This document shows positions 6,872 through 14,615 of a stretch of DNA of 24,541 bases, in pieces (the first letter of the stretch is position 1; every line of letters begins with the position of its first letter). The DNA comes from an uncultured Candidatus Saccharibacteria bacterium. GTDB taxonomy: Bacteria; Patescibacteriota; Saccharimonadia; Saccharimonadales; Saccharimonadaceae. The position numbers and the translations under genes were made by a program. The notes beneath the pieces are model-generated. The model was not told where the DNA came from. It worked only from the letters and a program-made list of their open reading frames with translations, and ran no database searches. The DNA lies in NCBI GenBank assembly GCA_938017655.1, contig CALIJO010000066.1:1-24541 (forward strand), given 5' to 3'.

Positions 6872-8227
6872 ATGTTATTAAGTTTTACCTTTTCTAACTA
6901 TAAAAGTTTCAAAGAAGAGCAATTTTTTTCAATGGAAAGAACTGCTAATATTAATTATCAAAAAGAATCTATTATTGCAAAATTACCTAAAAAAAATATA
7001 GGATTATCCAGGGTTGCTGCTTTTTATGGGGCTAATGCTGCTGGTAAGTCAAATTTCTTAAATGCAATAGAATGTGCTACGGATTTAATAACTGGCGATA
7101 AGGTCGCCATCGACTGTCATATTTCTGCAAACGATAAGCCGACAAGTTTTAATTTCTTATTTATAGCTAAGAATAATTACAAGTATAATTATTTATTGGT
7201 GATAAAGAAAGGTATTGTTGTCGAGGAGAAATTAAACATCTATAAAACAAACAAACCAACTAAAATCCTTGCTTATTCGAAAGAATTAAGTATTTTTGAA
7301 ACTAGCAGCATTTTTAAAGAAGATGAAAAAACAGCAATCAAATTTAATTTCGAAAAAAATCAAAACCACCCAATTATAAGTCAGTTTCAGAAATCTGACA
7401 ATGAAGAGGCGAGAACGGCGTTCAATTTTTTTCAGGATGATATATTTTCTAGTATTTCAAATAAAGTAGATAATATTAACACGTCTAGGTTAATGCATGC
7501 GCTAGATAAGAATGAAAAAATACATCAATTTCTAAATGAAACTCTATTTTCTGCTGATTTGGGTATTAGGGCTGTTAATCTAGTAGAGGCTGAATCCGGC
7601 GCAAACAAAGAACAGCAAAGAATTCTCTCTAAGGCAATTGTTGATTTTGCAAAAGCGGGGAATCCTAAAATATCAAAAGAGACAATTGAGGAATTAGAAA
7701 AATCATCTTCCTTCCTTGATAGAATGAAAAAAGTAATATTTGAGCATGAAATCGGCGGAACTAGAACTAACTTTGATATTAATAAAGAATCAGATGGAAC
7801 AATCGCCGCCTGTGGAATCTTGCTGGATCTACTTCCGGTACTATTTGGAGGTTGTGTATATATCATTGATGAACTTGATAGGAGTCTACATCCTAGCATT
7901 GTGTCTCAAATAATTGATATTTTTAACCATAAAAGCACTAATCCAAATAACGCACAACTCATCTTTTCAACTCACGACGTCTCACTATTAGACCCGACTA
8001 TTTACGGGGAAGATATTCTTGATAGAGATGAGGTATGGTTTGTAGAAAAAGATAATGATGGGAGTTCGCAGATATATCCGCTAACTGATATAAAATATTC
8101 AACCAGAAAAGAAGATAATATTTATAAAAAATATGTAGGCGGCAAATACGGTGCAACGCCAAGAGTGTCGCTCTCTTATATAGTTGAACTTTATTGGCAA
8201 AAGGCTAAGAATGCGGGAAAAAAGTAA
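6872..8227 (+). CDS. AAA family ATPase of the AbiL/RloA type (defence)
   Basis: This is a 451-residue ABC/SMC-like ATPase of the AAA_15/OLD-related group found as first gene of AbiL and RloAB systems. The N-terminus LLSFTFSNYKSFKEE is the typical first strand. Walker A GANAAGKS is at 53-60, Walker B YIIDELDRSLHP has Asp333/Glu334, and a switch histidine, FSTHD, is at 368. ESDGT before Walker B replaces the usual LSGGQ-like signature, as in this family. There is no Toprim or nuclease domain at the C-terminus, so the effector is presumably the partner. Promoter and AGGAG fix the start. The last 17 bases overlap the next gene, implying translational coupling. In lactococcal AbiL the two-gene pair blocks phage by abortive infection; that this pair does the same is inference. 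Confidence 0.88.
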   Translation: MLLSFTFSNYKSFKEEQFFSMERTANINYQKESIIAKLPKKNIGLSRVAAFYGANAAGKSNFLNAIECATDLITGDKVAIDCHISANDKPTSFNFLFIAKNNYKYNYLLVIKKGIVVEEKLNIYKTNKPTKILAYSKELSIFETSSIFKEDEKTAIKFNFEKNQNHPIISQFQKSDNEEARTAFNFFQDDIFSSISNKVDNINTSRLMHALDKNEKIHQFLNETLFSADLGIRAVNLVEAESGANKEQQRILSKAIVDFAKAGNPKISKETIEELEKSSSFLDRMKKVIFEHEIGGTRTNFDINKESDGTIAACGILLDLLPVLFGGCVYIIDELDRSLHPSIVSQIIDIFNHKSTNPNNAQLIFSTHDVSLLDPTIYGEDILDRDEVWFVEKDNDGSSQIYPLTDIKYSTRKEDNIYKKYVGGKYGATPRVSLSYIVELYWQKAKNAGKK

Positions 8228-8807
8228 TCAGACTCGTAATTCTAGGGTCCTACATAATCGCTTTTTGATAATTACCGATGGCGTTATGACGGAGCAGGGT
8301 TATTTTGAAAGAATAAAGCGCCTTACGCGTGATAGTATAAGAATCATATCTAGAGGCAGTAAGGATATAGACAAGTTAGTAGAACTAGCAATAAAGACGA
8401 AAAATAATAGTGAGTATGACTATGTCGCAATAGTGTGTGATATAGACCAGAGATTGCAAAGTGAGAGATCAAAGCAAACACTAATTAATGCTACCTTAAA
8501 TGCCAATAGAAATGATATTATTGTTTGTTTATCCAATGAATCTTTTGAGATTTGGCTATTGGCTCATTTTTGTCAAATAAAAAGCGTTATGAAAAACAGA
8601 GAGCATGCTCAAAATGCAGCCATTAAGCAAGGGATTGTTAAAGGTCGCGATGGAAAAGAAATTGCTGCAGACATGATAACGAAGGACAGTGTATTTACTG
8701 CGATGAATGAGGTTGAGCGTTTGAGGGGTGTATACGGTAAGGATGTTATCACAAGTGCTCCAATGACGGATGTTGATAGGCTAGTATCTAAGATTAATTT
8801 TAATTAA
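8211..8807 (+). CDS. rloB: RloB family protein (AbiLii-like), partner of the AAA ATPase
   Basis: I recognise the RloB pattern. Near the N-terminus is FLIITDGVMTEQGYF (family form: E/DG..TE..YF), then DYVAIVCDID in the middle, and SNESFEIWLLAHF (family form SNP.FE.WLL.HF). The size of 198 residues fits. RloB is the second component of RloAB/AbiL defence pairs and is thought to be the effector, possibly with a Toprim-like nuclease fold; its exact activity is not visible here. I chose ATG 8211 because AAAAGG lies six bases before it; a TTG at 8184 would add nine residues and lengthen the overlap. It overlaps the ATPase gene by 17 bases, so the two should be made together. Confidence 0.85.
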   Translation: MREKSNQTRNSRVLHNRFLIITDGVMTEQGYFERIKRLTRDSIRIISRGSKDIDKLVELAIKTKNNSEYDYVAIVCDIDQRLQSERSKQTLINATLNANRNDIIVCLSNESFEIWLLAHFCQIKSVMKNREHAQNAAIKQGIVKGRDGKEIAADMITKDSVFTAMNEVERLRGVYGKDVITSAPMTDVDRLVSKINFN

Positions 8808-8937
8808 CGACTTGTAATTTTCTTAGCGATGTTATTATAGTTACTTTTCTTTGGCTATTGATTCCATTTTTTCCCACCCACTTTTATTTTTTAGATACTT
8901 CTCCCGTTAATTCTAGATAGGTGATATACAATCTAAT
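8808..8937 (+). other. Gene-free right end of the island
   Basis: AT-rich sequence between the RloB stop and the right repeat. I see no frame, promoter or RNA that I can support. Confidence 0.4.
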
Positions 8938-8967
8938 AAAATAACTCCTTACGGAGTTCTTTTTTTG
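8938..8967 (+). repeat. 30-bp perfect direct repeat, right copy
   Basis: Identical in all 30 bases to 5011-5040 behind tRNA-Leu. Bases on both outer sides differ, so the identity ends sharply. It is the proposed right boundary of the island. Confidence 0.7.
8943..8966 (+). terminator. Intrinsic terminator after the RloB gene
   Basis: Same AACTCC-TTAC-GGAGTT hairpin and seven-T run as behind the tRNA. It would stop transcription from the ATPase-RloB operon 135 bases after the stop codon. Confidence 0.85.
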
Positions 8968-9062
8968 CGTTGTGTAAAATGACAGGGTGTTATAAGCTTA
9001 AGATAAGAATGACTGAAGAGATATTTAAGCCGTACAAAAAATGGTGATGGAGGAGACATAGT

Positions 9063-10157
9063 ATGATTTATCCAGGAAAAATAAAAAAAGGTGCTACGGT
9101 CGGGATTGTTTGCCTGTCAAGTGGCGTACTTGGGGAGCCATTCGTAAAACACGAGATTAAATTAATTGAAGAGCGCTTGCCTAAAGAGTTTGGATTGAAA
9201 TTTAAATATATGCCAAACGCATTAAAAGGCGAGGAGTTTCTAAAAAATCATCCAGAAAAGAAGGCAGAAGATTTAAAGTCAGCCTTTTTGGACGAAGAGG
9301 TGGATATTATTTGGTCTGCACTTGGTGGTGACGATACATTCAGGACATTGCCGTATTTGATGAATGATGAGTTTGCTGAAATTATTAAGAAATATCCAAA
9401 GCCATTTTTGGGTTTTTCGGATACTACTAATAATCATTTGATGCTTTATCAATTGGGGTTGGCAACTTTTTATGCCCCATCATTGCTATCGGATGTTGCC
9501 GAGCTTGGTCCGGAAATTTTTGCATATACTAAAGATTGGCTGCATAAACTTTTTGATTCAGAGAAGAATATAGTGATTGAGTCTAGTCCAGTCTGGTATG
9601 AGGCAAGGACTTCTTTTGATGAATCTCAATTAGGAGTATGGCGTAAAGAGCGAAAAGAAGAACATGGGCATGAATATCTGTGCGGTAAAGGAGTGGTACG
9701 GGGTGATTTATTGGGCGGATGTCTAGAAAGTTTATCTGAAATGATTACGGGAGGACGACACCCAGATCAAAAAGAAGTATATGAAAAATATCAAATTTTC
9801 CCAACCCGAGAGCAGTGGAGTAGTAAAATAGCCTTTATTGAAACCAGTGAGGAAAGACCTGATCCAGAAAAACTAAAAAGTATGCTGTCGGTGCTAGAAG
9901 ATAGAGATATATTTAGTGTTATCCGAGGACTAATTATTGGAAAGCCGCAAGATGAAATGTATTATCGCGAATACAAAGAAATATACACTGCGCTAGCAAA
10001 AAAATATAACCTACCGACAGTGTTTAATTTGAACTTTGGCCACACTGCTCCGCGCATGGTTCTTCCATATGGAAGACCAATTAAAATCGATTTTGATAAA
10101 CAAGAGATTCTATTAGTAGATGGACTCACGGGGGATGAAATAAAAATCACCGACTAA
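9063..10157 (+). CDS. S66 family serine peptidase (MccF / LD-carboxypeptidase type)
   Basis: S66 enzymes cleave either the L,D bond of murein peptides during cell-wall recycling or, in the MccF branch, inactivate microcin C-like peptide-nucleotide antibiotics. The 364 residues carry the full triad: Ser119 in GFSDTT (nucleophile), Glu260 in IETSEE and His327 in NFGHT. ALGGDD at 86-91 is the usual glycine loop. No signal peptide is visible, so it acts in the cytoplasm. The length and the LLGGCLESL block at 216-224 fit the MccF-like group, but I cannot separate the two activities by eye. A strong GGAGGAG precedes the start, unlike the leaderless genes nearby. It is monocistronic, beside but outside the 30-bp repeats. 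Self-protection against a peptide antibiotic is an attractive but unproven role. Confidence 0.9.
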   Translation: MIYPGKIKKGATVGIVCLSSGVLGEPFVKHEIKLIEERLPKEFGLKFKYMPNALKGEEFLKNHPEKKAEDLKSAFLDEEVDIIWSALGGDDTFRTLPYLMNDEFAEIIKKYPKPFLGFSDTTNNHLMLYQLGLATFYAPSLLSDVAELGPEIFAYTKDWLHKLFDSEKNIVIESSPVWYEARTSFDESQLGVWRKERKEEHGHEYLCGKGVVRGDLLGGCLESLSEMITGGRHPDQKEVYEKYQIFPTREQWSSKIAFIETSEERPDPEKLKSMLSVLEDRDIFSVIRGLIIGKPQDEMYYREYKEIYTALAKKYNLPTVFNLNFGHTAPRMVLPYGRPIKIDFDKQEILLVDGLTGDEIKITD

Positions 10158-10195
10158 CCAGGGTAAAGTATTAATCTTAGGGAGCTATCATTTTT

Positions 10196-11005
10196 TTAGT
10201 AGCTTCTCTGTTCCGGACATCCGCCTAGGACATTGCTCATTGCGGATTTTTCGGCTTCCGTGACCCAGAGATTATATTTTTTCTTCACCGAAATTTGGCG
10301 CGCTACATATTGGCAGCGAAAACTTTTATTCTTCGGAAGCCAACTCGCCGCATCGCTATCGGATTTTTGTTGATTAGCTGGCCCGTCCACTGCGGCAAGG
10401 TTCAAGGGATCGGTCGCAATTTGAAATCTAATATCACTACTGAGATACTGAGCGCCCTTTTGCCAGGCATCCGAGAGCGCCACAATGTGGTCAATCTGAA
10501 TTTTCTTACCAATTTCTTCACGGCTCGAAAAAGTCATCCAAGTTCCAGTGTATGGCTCGTAGAAACTTCCAGAAATTACATTGCACTTCTGGTCTGTCTT
10601 GGCCGTCTCGCCAAAATCCCGCTTCAAGATACGTTGTCTCAAGTTACAACCCTCGATTTCTGGCCAATTCTTATAAAATTCTGTTCGTTTGTAACCGGTC
10701 TTTGGTGCGCGACCTTTAACTTCGAGACTAGACAAGACCTCACTAGCTAGCGGCTTAGAATTAGAGGTGTCAGTGCCATCCGTGAGATTCGTAGGTGTAG
10801 GCTTATCTGGATTGTTTTGAGCTTCTGTGGGCTCAGCATTGCTCACGTTACCATGCTCGTCAGCTTTAGTGCTTTCGCTCTGCTGCTCAGAGTGGACCGG
10901 CGTGTAATTATAAGATTTTGGATTTAGTGCTACCGTCAGCAAGAATAAACCCAGCAAACTTAGGCCAGTTATTATTCTTCTTTTTAATAAACGTCGATTC
11001 TGCAT
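10196..11005 (-). CDS. Secreted HNH endonuclease (DUF1524/PF07510 type)
   Basis: A basic N-terminus and one helix (about 11-27) form a signal anchor, followed by a Ser/Thr/Pro/Asn-rich linker to about 88 and a catalytic domain to 269. The domain has the family blocks VKGRAPKTGY, GCNLRQRILKRD, IQIDHIVALSDAWQKGAQ and DPLNLAAVDGPANQQK. Asp172-His173 belong to the beta-beta-metal nuclease centre, and Asn202 or Asn211 is a likely metal or nucleic-acid ligand. Four cysteines (120, 141, 231, 263) suggest two disulfides, consistent with an extracellular enzyme and with a DsbA-like gene close by. GAGGA five bases before ATG and a TAAAAT box on the minus strand at 11030-11025 support the start. Likely role: DNA degradation outside the cell for nucleotide supply or uptake; the substrate is inferred from the family. 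Confidence 0.87.
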   Translation of the reverse strand: MQNRRLLKRRIITGLSLLGLFLLTVALNPKSYNYTPVHSEQQSESTKADEHGNVSNAEPTEAQNNPDKPTPTNLTDGTDTSNSKPLASEVLSSLEVKGRAPKTGYKRTEFYKNWPEIEGCNLRQRILKRDFGETAKTDQKCNVISGSFYEPYTGTWMTFSSREEIGKKIQIDHIVALSDAWQKGAQYLSSDIRFQIATDPLNLAAVDGPANQQKSDSDAASWLPKNKSFRCQYVARQISVKKKYNLWVTEAEKSAMSNVLGGCPEQRSY

Positions 11006-11087
11006 TAAGTCCTCAATCTAATCTATTTTAATTCAATACGATTTAACTTAACTGATGCTACTTAGTCTAAATAGCCTAATCAGTAAA

Positions 11088-12161
11088 TTAATTTTTCTTA
11101 AAGCGCTTGGCGTATTCTACTACTGAAGCCAAATCTTCATCTTTAGTAAAATCAGCCGAGTCGTCAATCGCAAGGAGGGAATTTAGCAGCACGCGTGCGT
11201 CGAGCAAGCCTGAGATTTTTCCTGCTTCATCTACCACCACGAAAGCCTGCGCGTGTGAACGAAGTAAGGTAAAAAGCGCCTCATAAAGTGGGTAATTTTC
11301 CGAAAGATAAATAATCTTGCGGTCCATAAAAGCGGAAGCCTGATCGGTATCCTTGATATCTAGTTGGAAAAGTGTCTTAGCGTGTAAAATTCCAGATAGT
11401 TCACCACGGCGATCGGTGACAGGGAACTGACTCTGGCCAGATTTATATAATCCAGATAAGGTCAGCGGTCCCATATAATCTTCTTCGCCCACGAACTTTA
11501 ATTCCGCCTTTGGTGTCATAATATCAGAAACCTTTTTACTATCGAAACTCATGACCTTGCCTAGAGTTTCTTTCTGACTATCTGAAAGCACCGAGCTTGG
11601 CATTTTATTAATTAGCCAAACAAAATCTTCCGTAGTCTCCGGAATGAACACTTCTGGCATGGCGGTAGTTTTTGTCTCGGCAGTGCCAATATAGTAATTG
11701 GTATTTCTCAAATAATCCGTCGCCTCTTCGCGTCTAGTTAAGGTCTCTTCAGTTTTCTCATGATTAACCATACCGTCGCCATCTGTATCGGTAGCGCGAG
11801 TTGCTTCGAGTTCAGGATTCGAAAAATGATTATTAATTAGGCCAGCTCCACCAAATTGGCTGAGCGTGCTTGTCTCATGTCTGATCTCTGTGGGCTCATT
11901 TTCTGCTTTATTAAATTTACGATCAAAAAATCCGCGCTTCACCGGCCCCTCGAAAGAATCGGCCTCTTCATCGCCGTCTTTGCGGCTTAAAAATTGTTTA
12001 ATCACACCGAAAAAGGCCGCTAATTTCACACCGATTTTCTCAAACCAGACTTTTAATCCATGGGAAGATTCTTCGCCACTGAACACTCCAGTCGCGTTTT
12101 CTTGTTCGCCGTTAAAATCGGTCCTATCTTCTGTTGTATCTGTCATATTCGCCTCTGACAC
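11088..12161 (-). CDS. CBS-pair protein related to the CorC/HlyC regulatory domain, no membrane domain
   Basis: The C-terminal part (about 205-340) is a pair of CBS domains of the kind found behind DUF21 in CorC/HlyC-type transport proteins: SDIMTPKAELKFV, then GPLTLSGLYKSGQSQFPV, GILHAKTLF, and a second repeat with AFVVVDEAGKISGLLDARVL. CBS pairs bind adenine nucleotides. The DUF21 membrane part is missing; instead there is an acidic, low-complexity N-terminus (1-200) with one weakly amphipathic stretch (36-58). It also has DTDGDGMVNHE at 125-135, which resembles a calcium-binding loop of thrombospondin type-3 or dockerin kind. The start is GTG at 12161, with AAAGGAGGA just upstream; ATG 12146 with AGAGG before it is possible. 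It is divergent from the DsbA-like gene. Function is unknown beyond nucleotide sensing. Confidence 0.8.
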   Translation of the reverse strand: MSEANMTDTTEDRTDFNGEQENATGVFSGEESSHGLKVWFEKIGVKLAAFFGVIKQFLSRKDGDEEADSFEGPVKRGFFDRKFNKAENEPTEIRHETSTLSQFGGAGLINNHFSNPELEATRATDTDGDGMVNHEKTEETLTRREEATDYLRNTNYYIGTAETKTTAMPEVFIPETTEDFVWLINKMPSSVLSDSQKETLGKVMSFDSKKVSDIMTPKAELKFVGEEDYMGPLTLSGLYKSGQSQFPVTDRRGELSGILHAKTLFQLDIKDTDQASAFMDRKIIYLSENYPLYEALFTLLRSHAQAFVVVDEAGKISGLLDARVLLNSLLAIDDSADFTKDEDLASVVEYAKRFKKN

Positions 12162-12191
12162 GGCTCCTCCTTTAGTCTAAAATATTACAAC

Positions 12192-12219
12192 TTAGACAAA
12201 ATATGCTAATATTTATATT
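12192..12219 (+). promoter_or_regulatory. Possible promoter of the DsbA-like gene
   Basis: TTAGAC (12192-12197) and TATATT (12214-12219) with a 16-base gap form a plausible promoter in the 96-base divergent gap. The gene's ATG has AGGAGG five bases upstream, so its mRNA has a leader. Confidence 0.4.
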
Positions 12220-12257
12220 ATACAAAAAATCTACCAAAAGTAGAAATTAGGAGGAAA

Positions 12258-12953
12258 ATGCAAAAACTGATTTATGGACTTTTAGGGGTGCTAGCTGTTG
12301 GATTCTTGTGGCTTTGTGGTAACGCGATTTCTTCAAATCTTGCTTATGACAATTGGATTAAGGGCCTCGACACGAACAAATATATCGCCGCCGACTCTCG
12401 TAATGGTGATATGGGCGATAACTATGAAGGCAATAAGGACGCCAAGGTGATTATCTCTGAATATGCCGACTACCAGTGTCCATTCTGTTCCACGGTTTTT
12501 CCATATCTCTCTGATATTGTGAAAGAATATGACGGTCAAGTGGGTCTAGTTTTTAGAAGTTATATCTTGAGTTATCACCAAAACGGTACCGCCGCGGCCT
12601 CTGCGGCTAATGCCGCCGCTCTTCAGGGCTACTGGGAGCCATACGCTAAGAAACTTTTTAAGGAACAATCCAACTGGGAATCTCTCTCTGCTTCTGACCG
12701 CGATAATCACTTCCGTGAATATTTTATTGAAGTTACCGAAGGTAAGGGTGATACCGAAAAATTCCTCAAGGATATGAATTCCGATGCGGTGAAGCAAAAA
12801 ATCAAGGCCGATATGGCTATCTCGAAACGTCTCGGCGTCAACGAAACCCCAACCATCTATATCAATGGCAAGGCCTTCGAGCTCCCTTCCGCCAAGGAAA
12901 AAGAATTCAAAGAAAAACTCCGCGAAGCCATTAATCAGCAGCTAAAATCTTAG
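12258..12953 (+). CDS. DsbA-like thiol oxidoreductase, membrane-anchored
   Basis: A thioredoxin-fold protein of the DsbA/Thioredoxin_4 type. One N-terminal hydrophobic helix (about 4-22) anchors or exports it. The domain begins with DAKVIISEYADYQCPFC; the active site is Cys74-Pro-Phe-Cys77, and the cis-proline loop is TPTIYING at about 197-204. The helical insert between is normal, and 231 residues is a usual length. Such proteins form disulfides in exported proteins. The nearby secreted nuclease, on the other strand beyond the CBS gene, has four cysteines and is a reasonable substrate, though that is inference. AGGAGG before ATG supports the start. The stop is followed closely by the exonuclease I gene, which has its own -10 box. 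Confidence 0.93.
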   Translation: MQKLIYGLLGVLAVGFLWLCGNAISSNLAYDNWIKGLDTNKYIAADSRNGDMGDNYEGNKDAKVIISEYADYQCPFCSTVFPYLSDIVKEYDGQVGLVFRSYILSYHQNGTAAASAANAAALQGYWEPYAKKLFKEQSNWESLSASDRDNHFREYFIEVTEGKGDTEKFLKDMNSDAVKQKIKADMAISKRLGVNETPTIYINGKAFELPSAKEKEFKEKLREAINQQLKS

Positions 12954-12961
12954 TTTAGGCA

Positions 12962-12973
12962 TATACTAGTAGT
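12962..12973 (+). promoter_or_regulatory. Leaderless promoter of sbcB
   Basis: TATACT at 12962-12967, six bases, then ATG at 12974. No Shine-Dalgarno sequence is present. Confidence 0.5.
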
Positions 12974-14524
12974 ATGAATCGCAATTTTGATCCGGACTAC
13001 CTAGACGCAAATCACCCACCTACCTTTTTCTTCTATGATTTGGAGACTTCCGGCATTAACCCGCGTGAAGATCGCATCATGCAGTTCGCTGGGCAACGTA
13101 CTGATCTCGATTTTAACCCCATCGGCGATCCGGTTAATCTCTTCGTACGTCTCGATGAAGATACTTTGCCGAGTCCCTACGCTATCGTCACCACCAATAT
13201 TACTCCGAACGATACGCGTATGGATGGCCTTTTGGAGCCAGAACTTTGTAAGATTCTGCAAGAGGAGATTTTTACTCCAAATACTATTATTTGTGGCTTT
13301 AATTCTGTTCGCTTCGATGATGAATTTATCCGTTACTTGTTTTGGCGCAATTTCTATGACCCATATACTTGGCAATATCTCGATGGTCGTAGCAAATTTG
13401 ATATTTTGGATGCTGTGCGCATGGTGCGGGCACTGCGTCCAGAGGGGGTTAATTGGCCAGTTGCGGAAGACTCCAAGACTGGCGAGAAAAAACCGACCAA
13501 CCGTCTCGAACTCCTCACTGCCTTAAACGGCATTACTCACGAACATGCCCATGATGCGCTTTCGGATATTTACGCCACAATCGCCGTAGCAAAAATTATT
13601 CATGAAAGGCAGCCAAAACTTCTGGATTTTCTCTTAAAACTACGTGATAAAAAACAGCTTCTGCGTTTTCTGAACGCCACAAACCTTTCCGTCGATTCCG
13701 CGACACCTTTCGTTTACACTAGCGGTCATTATTCGAGTAAAACTAATCACACCACGGTAGCTATACCAATCGCGCCCGGGAAAAACCAAAATATCATAGT
13801 CTTCGATTTACGTTACAATGTCGAGGATATTTTGCAGGCCGAAAAGGAATTCAAACCAGAAGAAAAAGTCAGTCGAGCCGGCAAAAAATATCAAACTTGG
13901 TTCGATTTTTCGAAATATGTTAAGGAATTAGCTCCCAGTAAATGTCCGGCTGTCGCGCCACTCTCAGTTTTAGACGTGGAGAGTACCGAATCTAGTTCGA
14001 ATGGGATCGAGGGGTTTCCGGCCGGCACCACTGGTTGGCAAAAAATTAAGCTCGAAAAATCCCAAATTGAAAAGAATCTCGAGACCCTAAAAAAACACCC
14101 AGAATTCATTGAGCGAATGCGAGAATTATTCACTCGTGAGCGTAATTTTGATAAGCTCGAAGAGGCCGAATCGAGGCTTTATGATGGTTTCTTAAATAAC
14201 GAAGATCGTAAACAGGCTTCCGTTGTGCCGAATCTTCGTGCTAACGAGTTGGCTGATTTTCATCCGCTCTTTCAGGATGAGCGCCTCGATTCACTGCTGC
14301 TGAATTATAAGGGGCGAAATTTTCCAAACGCCCTCAGTCAAGATGAAATCGCGAAATTTGAAAAATACCGTGCCGCTAGAATCGCCCGTCAGACCCCTGG
14401 CTTTATTCAGGCGATGAATGACTTATTGAAGCGTCATCAAACCACCGGCGAAACTACTGACGGACGCAAAATTCTCGATTCCACATTGGAAGACCTCAAG
14501 ATGTGGTTCGAGCTGGTTTCTTAA
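12974..14524 (+). CDS. sbcB: Exodeoxyribonuclease I
   Basis: Exonuclease I degrades single-stranded DNA from the 3' end and works in recombination and mismatch repair. The N-terminal DEDDh domain is complete: FFYDLETSG with Asp22 and Glu24, CGFNSVRFDDEF with Asp115, and HAHDALSDIYATI with His183 and Asp188 spaced five apart as in the E. coli enzyme. Behind it follow the family's SH3-like and helical parts, with characteristic HPEFIERMRELF and YRAARIARQ. The 516 residues are somewhat longer than the E. coli protein (475). The ATG lies six bases after a -10 box. Stop TAA 14522-14524. Confidence 0.95.
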   Translation: MNRNFDPDYLDANHPPTFFFYDLETSGINPREDRIMQFAGQRTDLDFNPIGDPVNLFVRLDEDTLPSPYAIVTTNITPNDTRMDGLLEPELCKILQEEIFTPNTIICGFNSVRFDDEFIRYLFWRNFYDPYTWQYLDGRSKFDILDAVRMVRALRPEGVNWPVAEDSKTGEKKPTNRLELLTALNGITHEHAHDALSDIYATIAVAKIIHERQPKLLDFLLKLRDKKQLLRFLNATNLSVDSATPFVYTSGHYSSKTNHTTVAIPIAPGKNQNIIVFDLRYNVEDILQAEKEFKPEEKVSRAGKKYQTWFDFSKYVKELAPSKCPAVAPLSVLDVESTESSSNGIEGFPAGTTGWQKIKLEKSQIEKNLETLKKHPEFIERMRELFTRERNFDKLEEAESRLYDGFLNNEDRKQASVVPNLRANELADFHPLFQDERLDSLLLNYKGRNFPNALSQDEIAKFEKYRAARIARQTPGFIQAMNDLLKRHQTTGETTDGRKILDSTLEDLKMWFELVS

Positions 14525-14554
14525 TAAAATAGTGAATATTTCTATCACGTTTAT

Positions 14555-14568
14555 GCTAAAATAAAACT
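14555..14568 (+). promoter_or_regulatory. Extended -10 promoter, leaderless start of the BspA-like gene
   Basis: TATGCTAAAAT ends at 14562 (hexamer TAAAAT 14557-14562). Six bases later comes ATG 14569. Because this geometry matches other genes here, it marks ATG 14569 as the true start even though that ATG is now out of frame with the coding region. The same element occurs before the histidine kinase gene. Confidence 0.6.
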
Positions 14569-14603
14569 ATGAACGGCAAAAAACTAACTCAAGTAAACCT
14601 CAT

Positions 14604-14615
14604 GGGGGGGGGGGG
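14604..14615 (+). repeat. Poly-G tract of 12, candidate phase-variation switch
   Basis: Twelve consecutive G directly after the second in-frame ATG, between the start and the signal-peptide core of a surface protein. Twelve is one short of the number (13) that restores the frame. Long G tracts slip during replication, so the count needs confirmation. Confidence 0.85.

Larger units (their letters stand above)
5041..8967. other. Candidate inserted defence island beside tRNA-Leu
   Basis: This segment is clearly richer in A+T than the genes on both sides. It lies directly behind a tRNA gene, a common integration site, and is closed on the right by a second perfect copy of the 30-bp sequence that follows the tRNA. 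Inside are a hairpin-rich non-coding stretch, a membrane protein, an AAA ATPase and an RloB protein. There is no integrase or transposase in it, so if it moved, it did so with help from elsewhere or by homologous exchange. This is inference from composition, location and repeats. Confidence 0.45.

Noticed and set aside
7525..7899. 124-codon minus-strand frame inside the ATPase gene
   Set aside because: Antisense to Walker B and neighbouring motifs; no start signal.
10295..10750. A 151-codon plus-strand frame opposite the HNH nuclease
   Set aside because: Entirely antisense to a gene with clear family motifs; no start signal and no domain.
14604..14615. Poly-G length as a sequencing or assembly error
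   Set aside because: It cannot be excluded for the exact count, but the placement between a promoter-linked ATG and a signal peptide makes a functional tract the better reading; the count itself stays uncertain.
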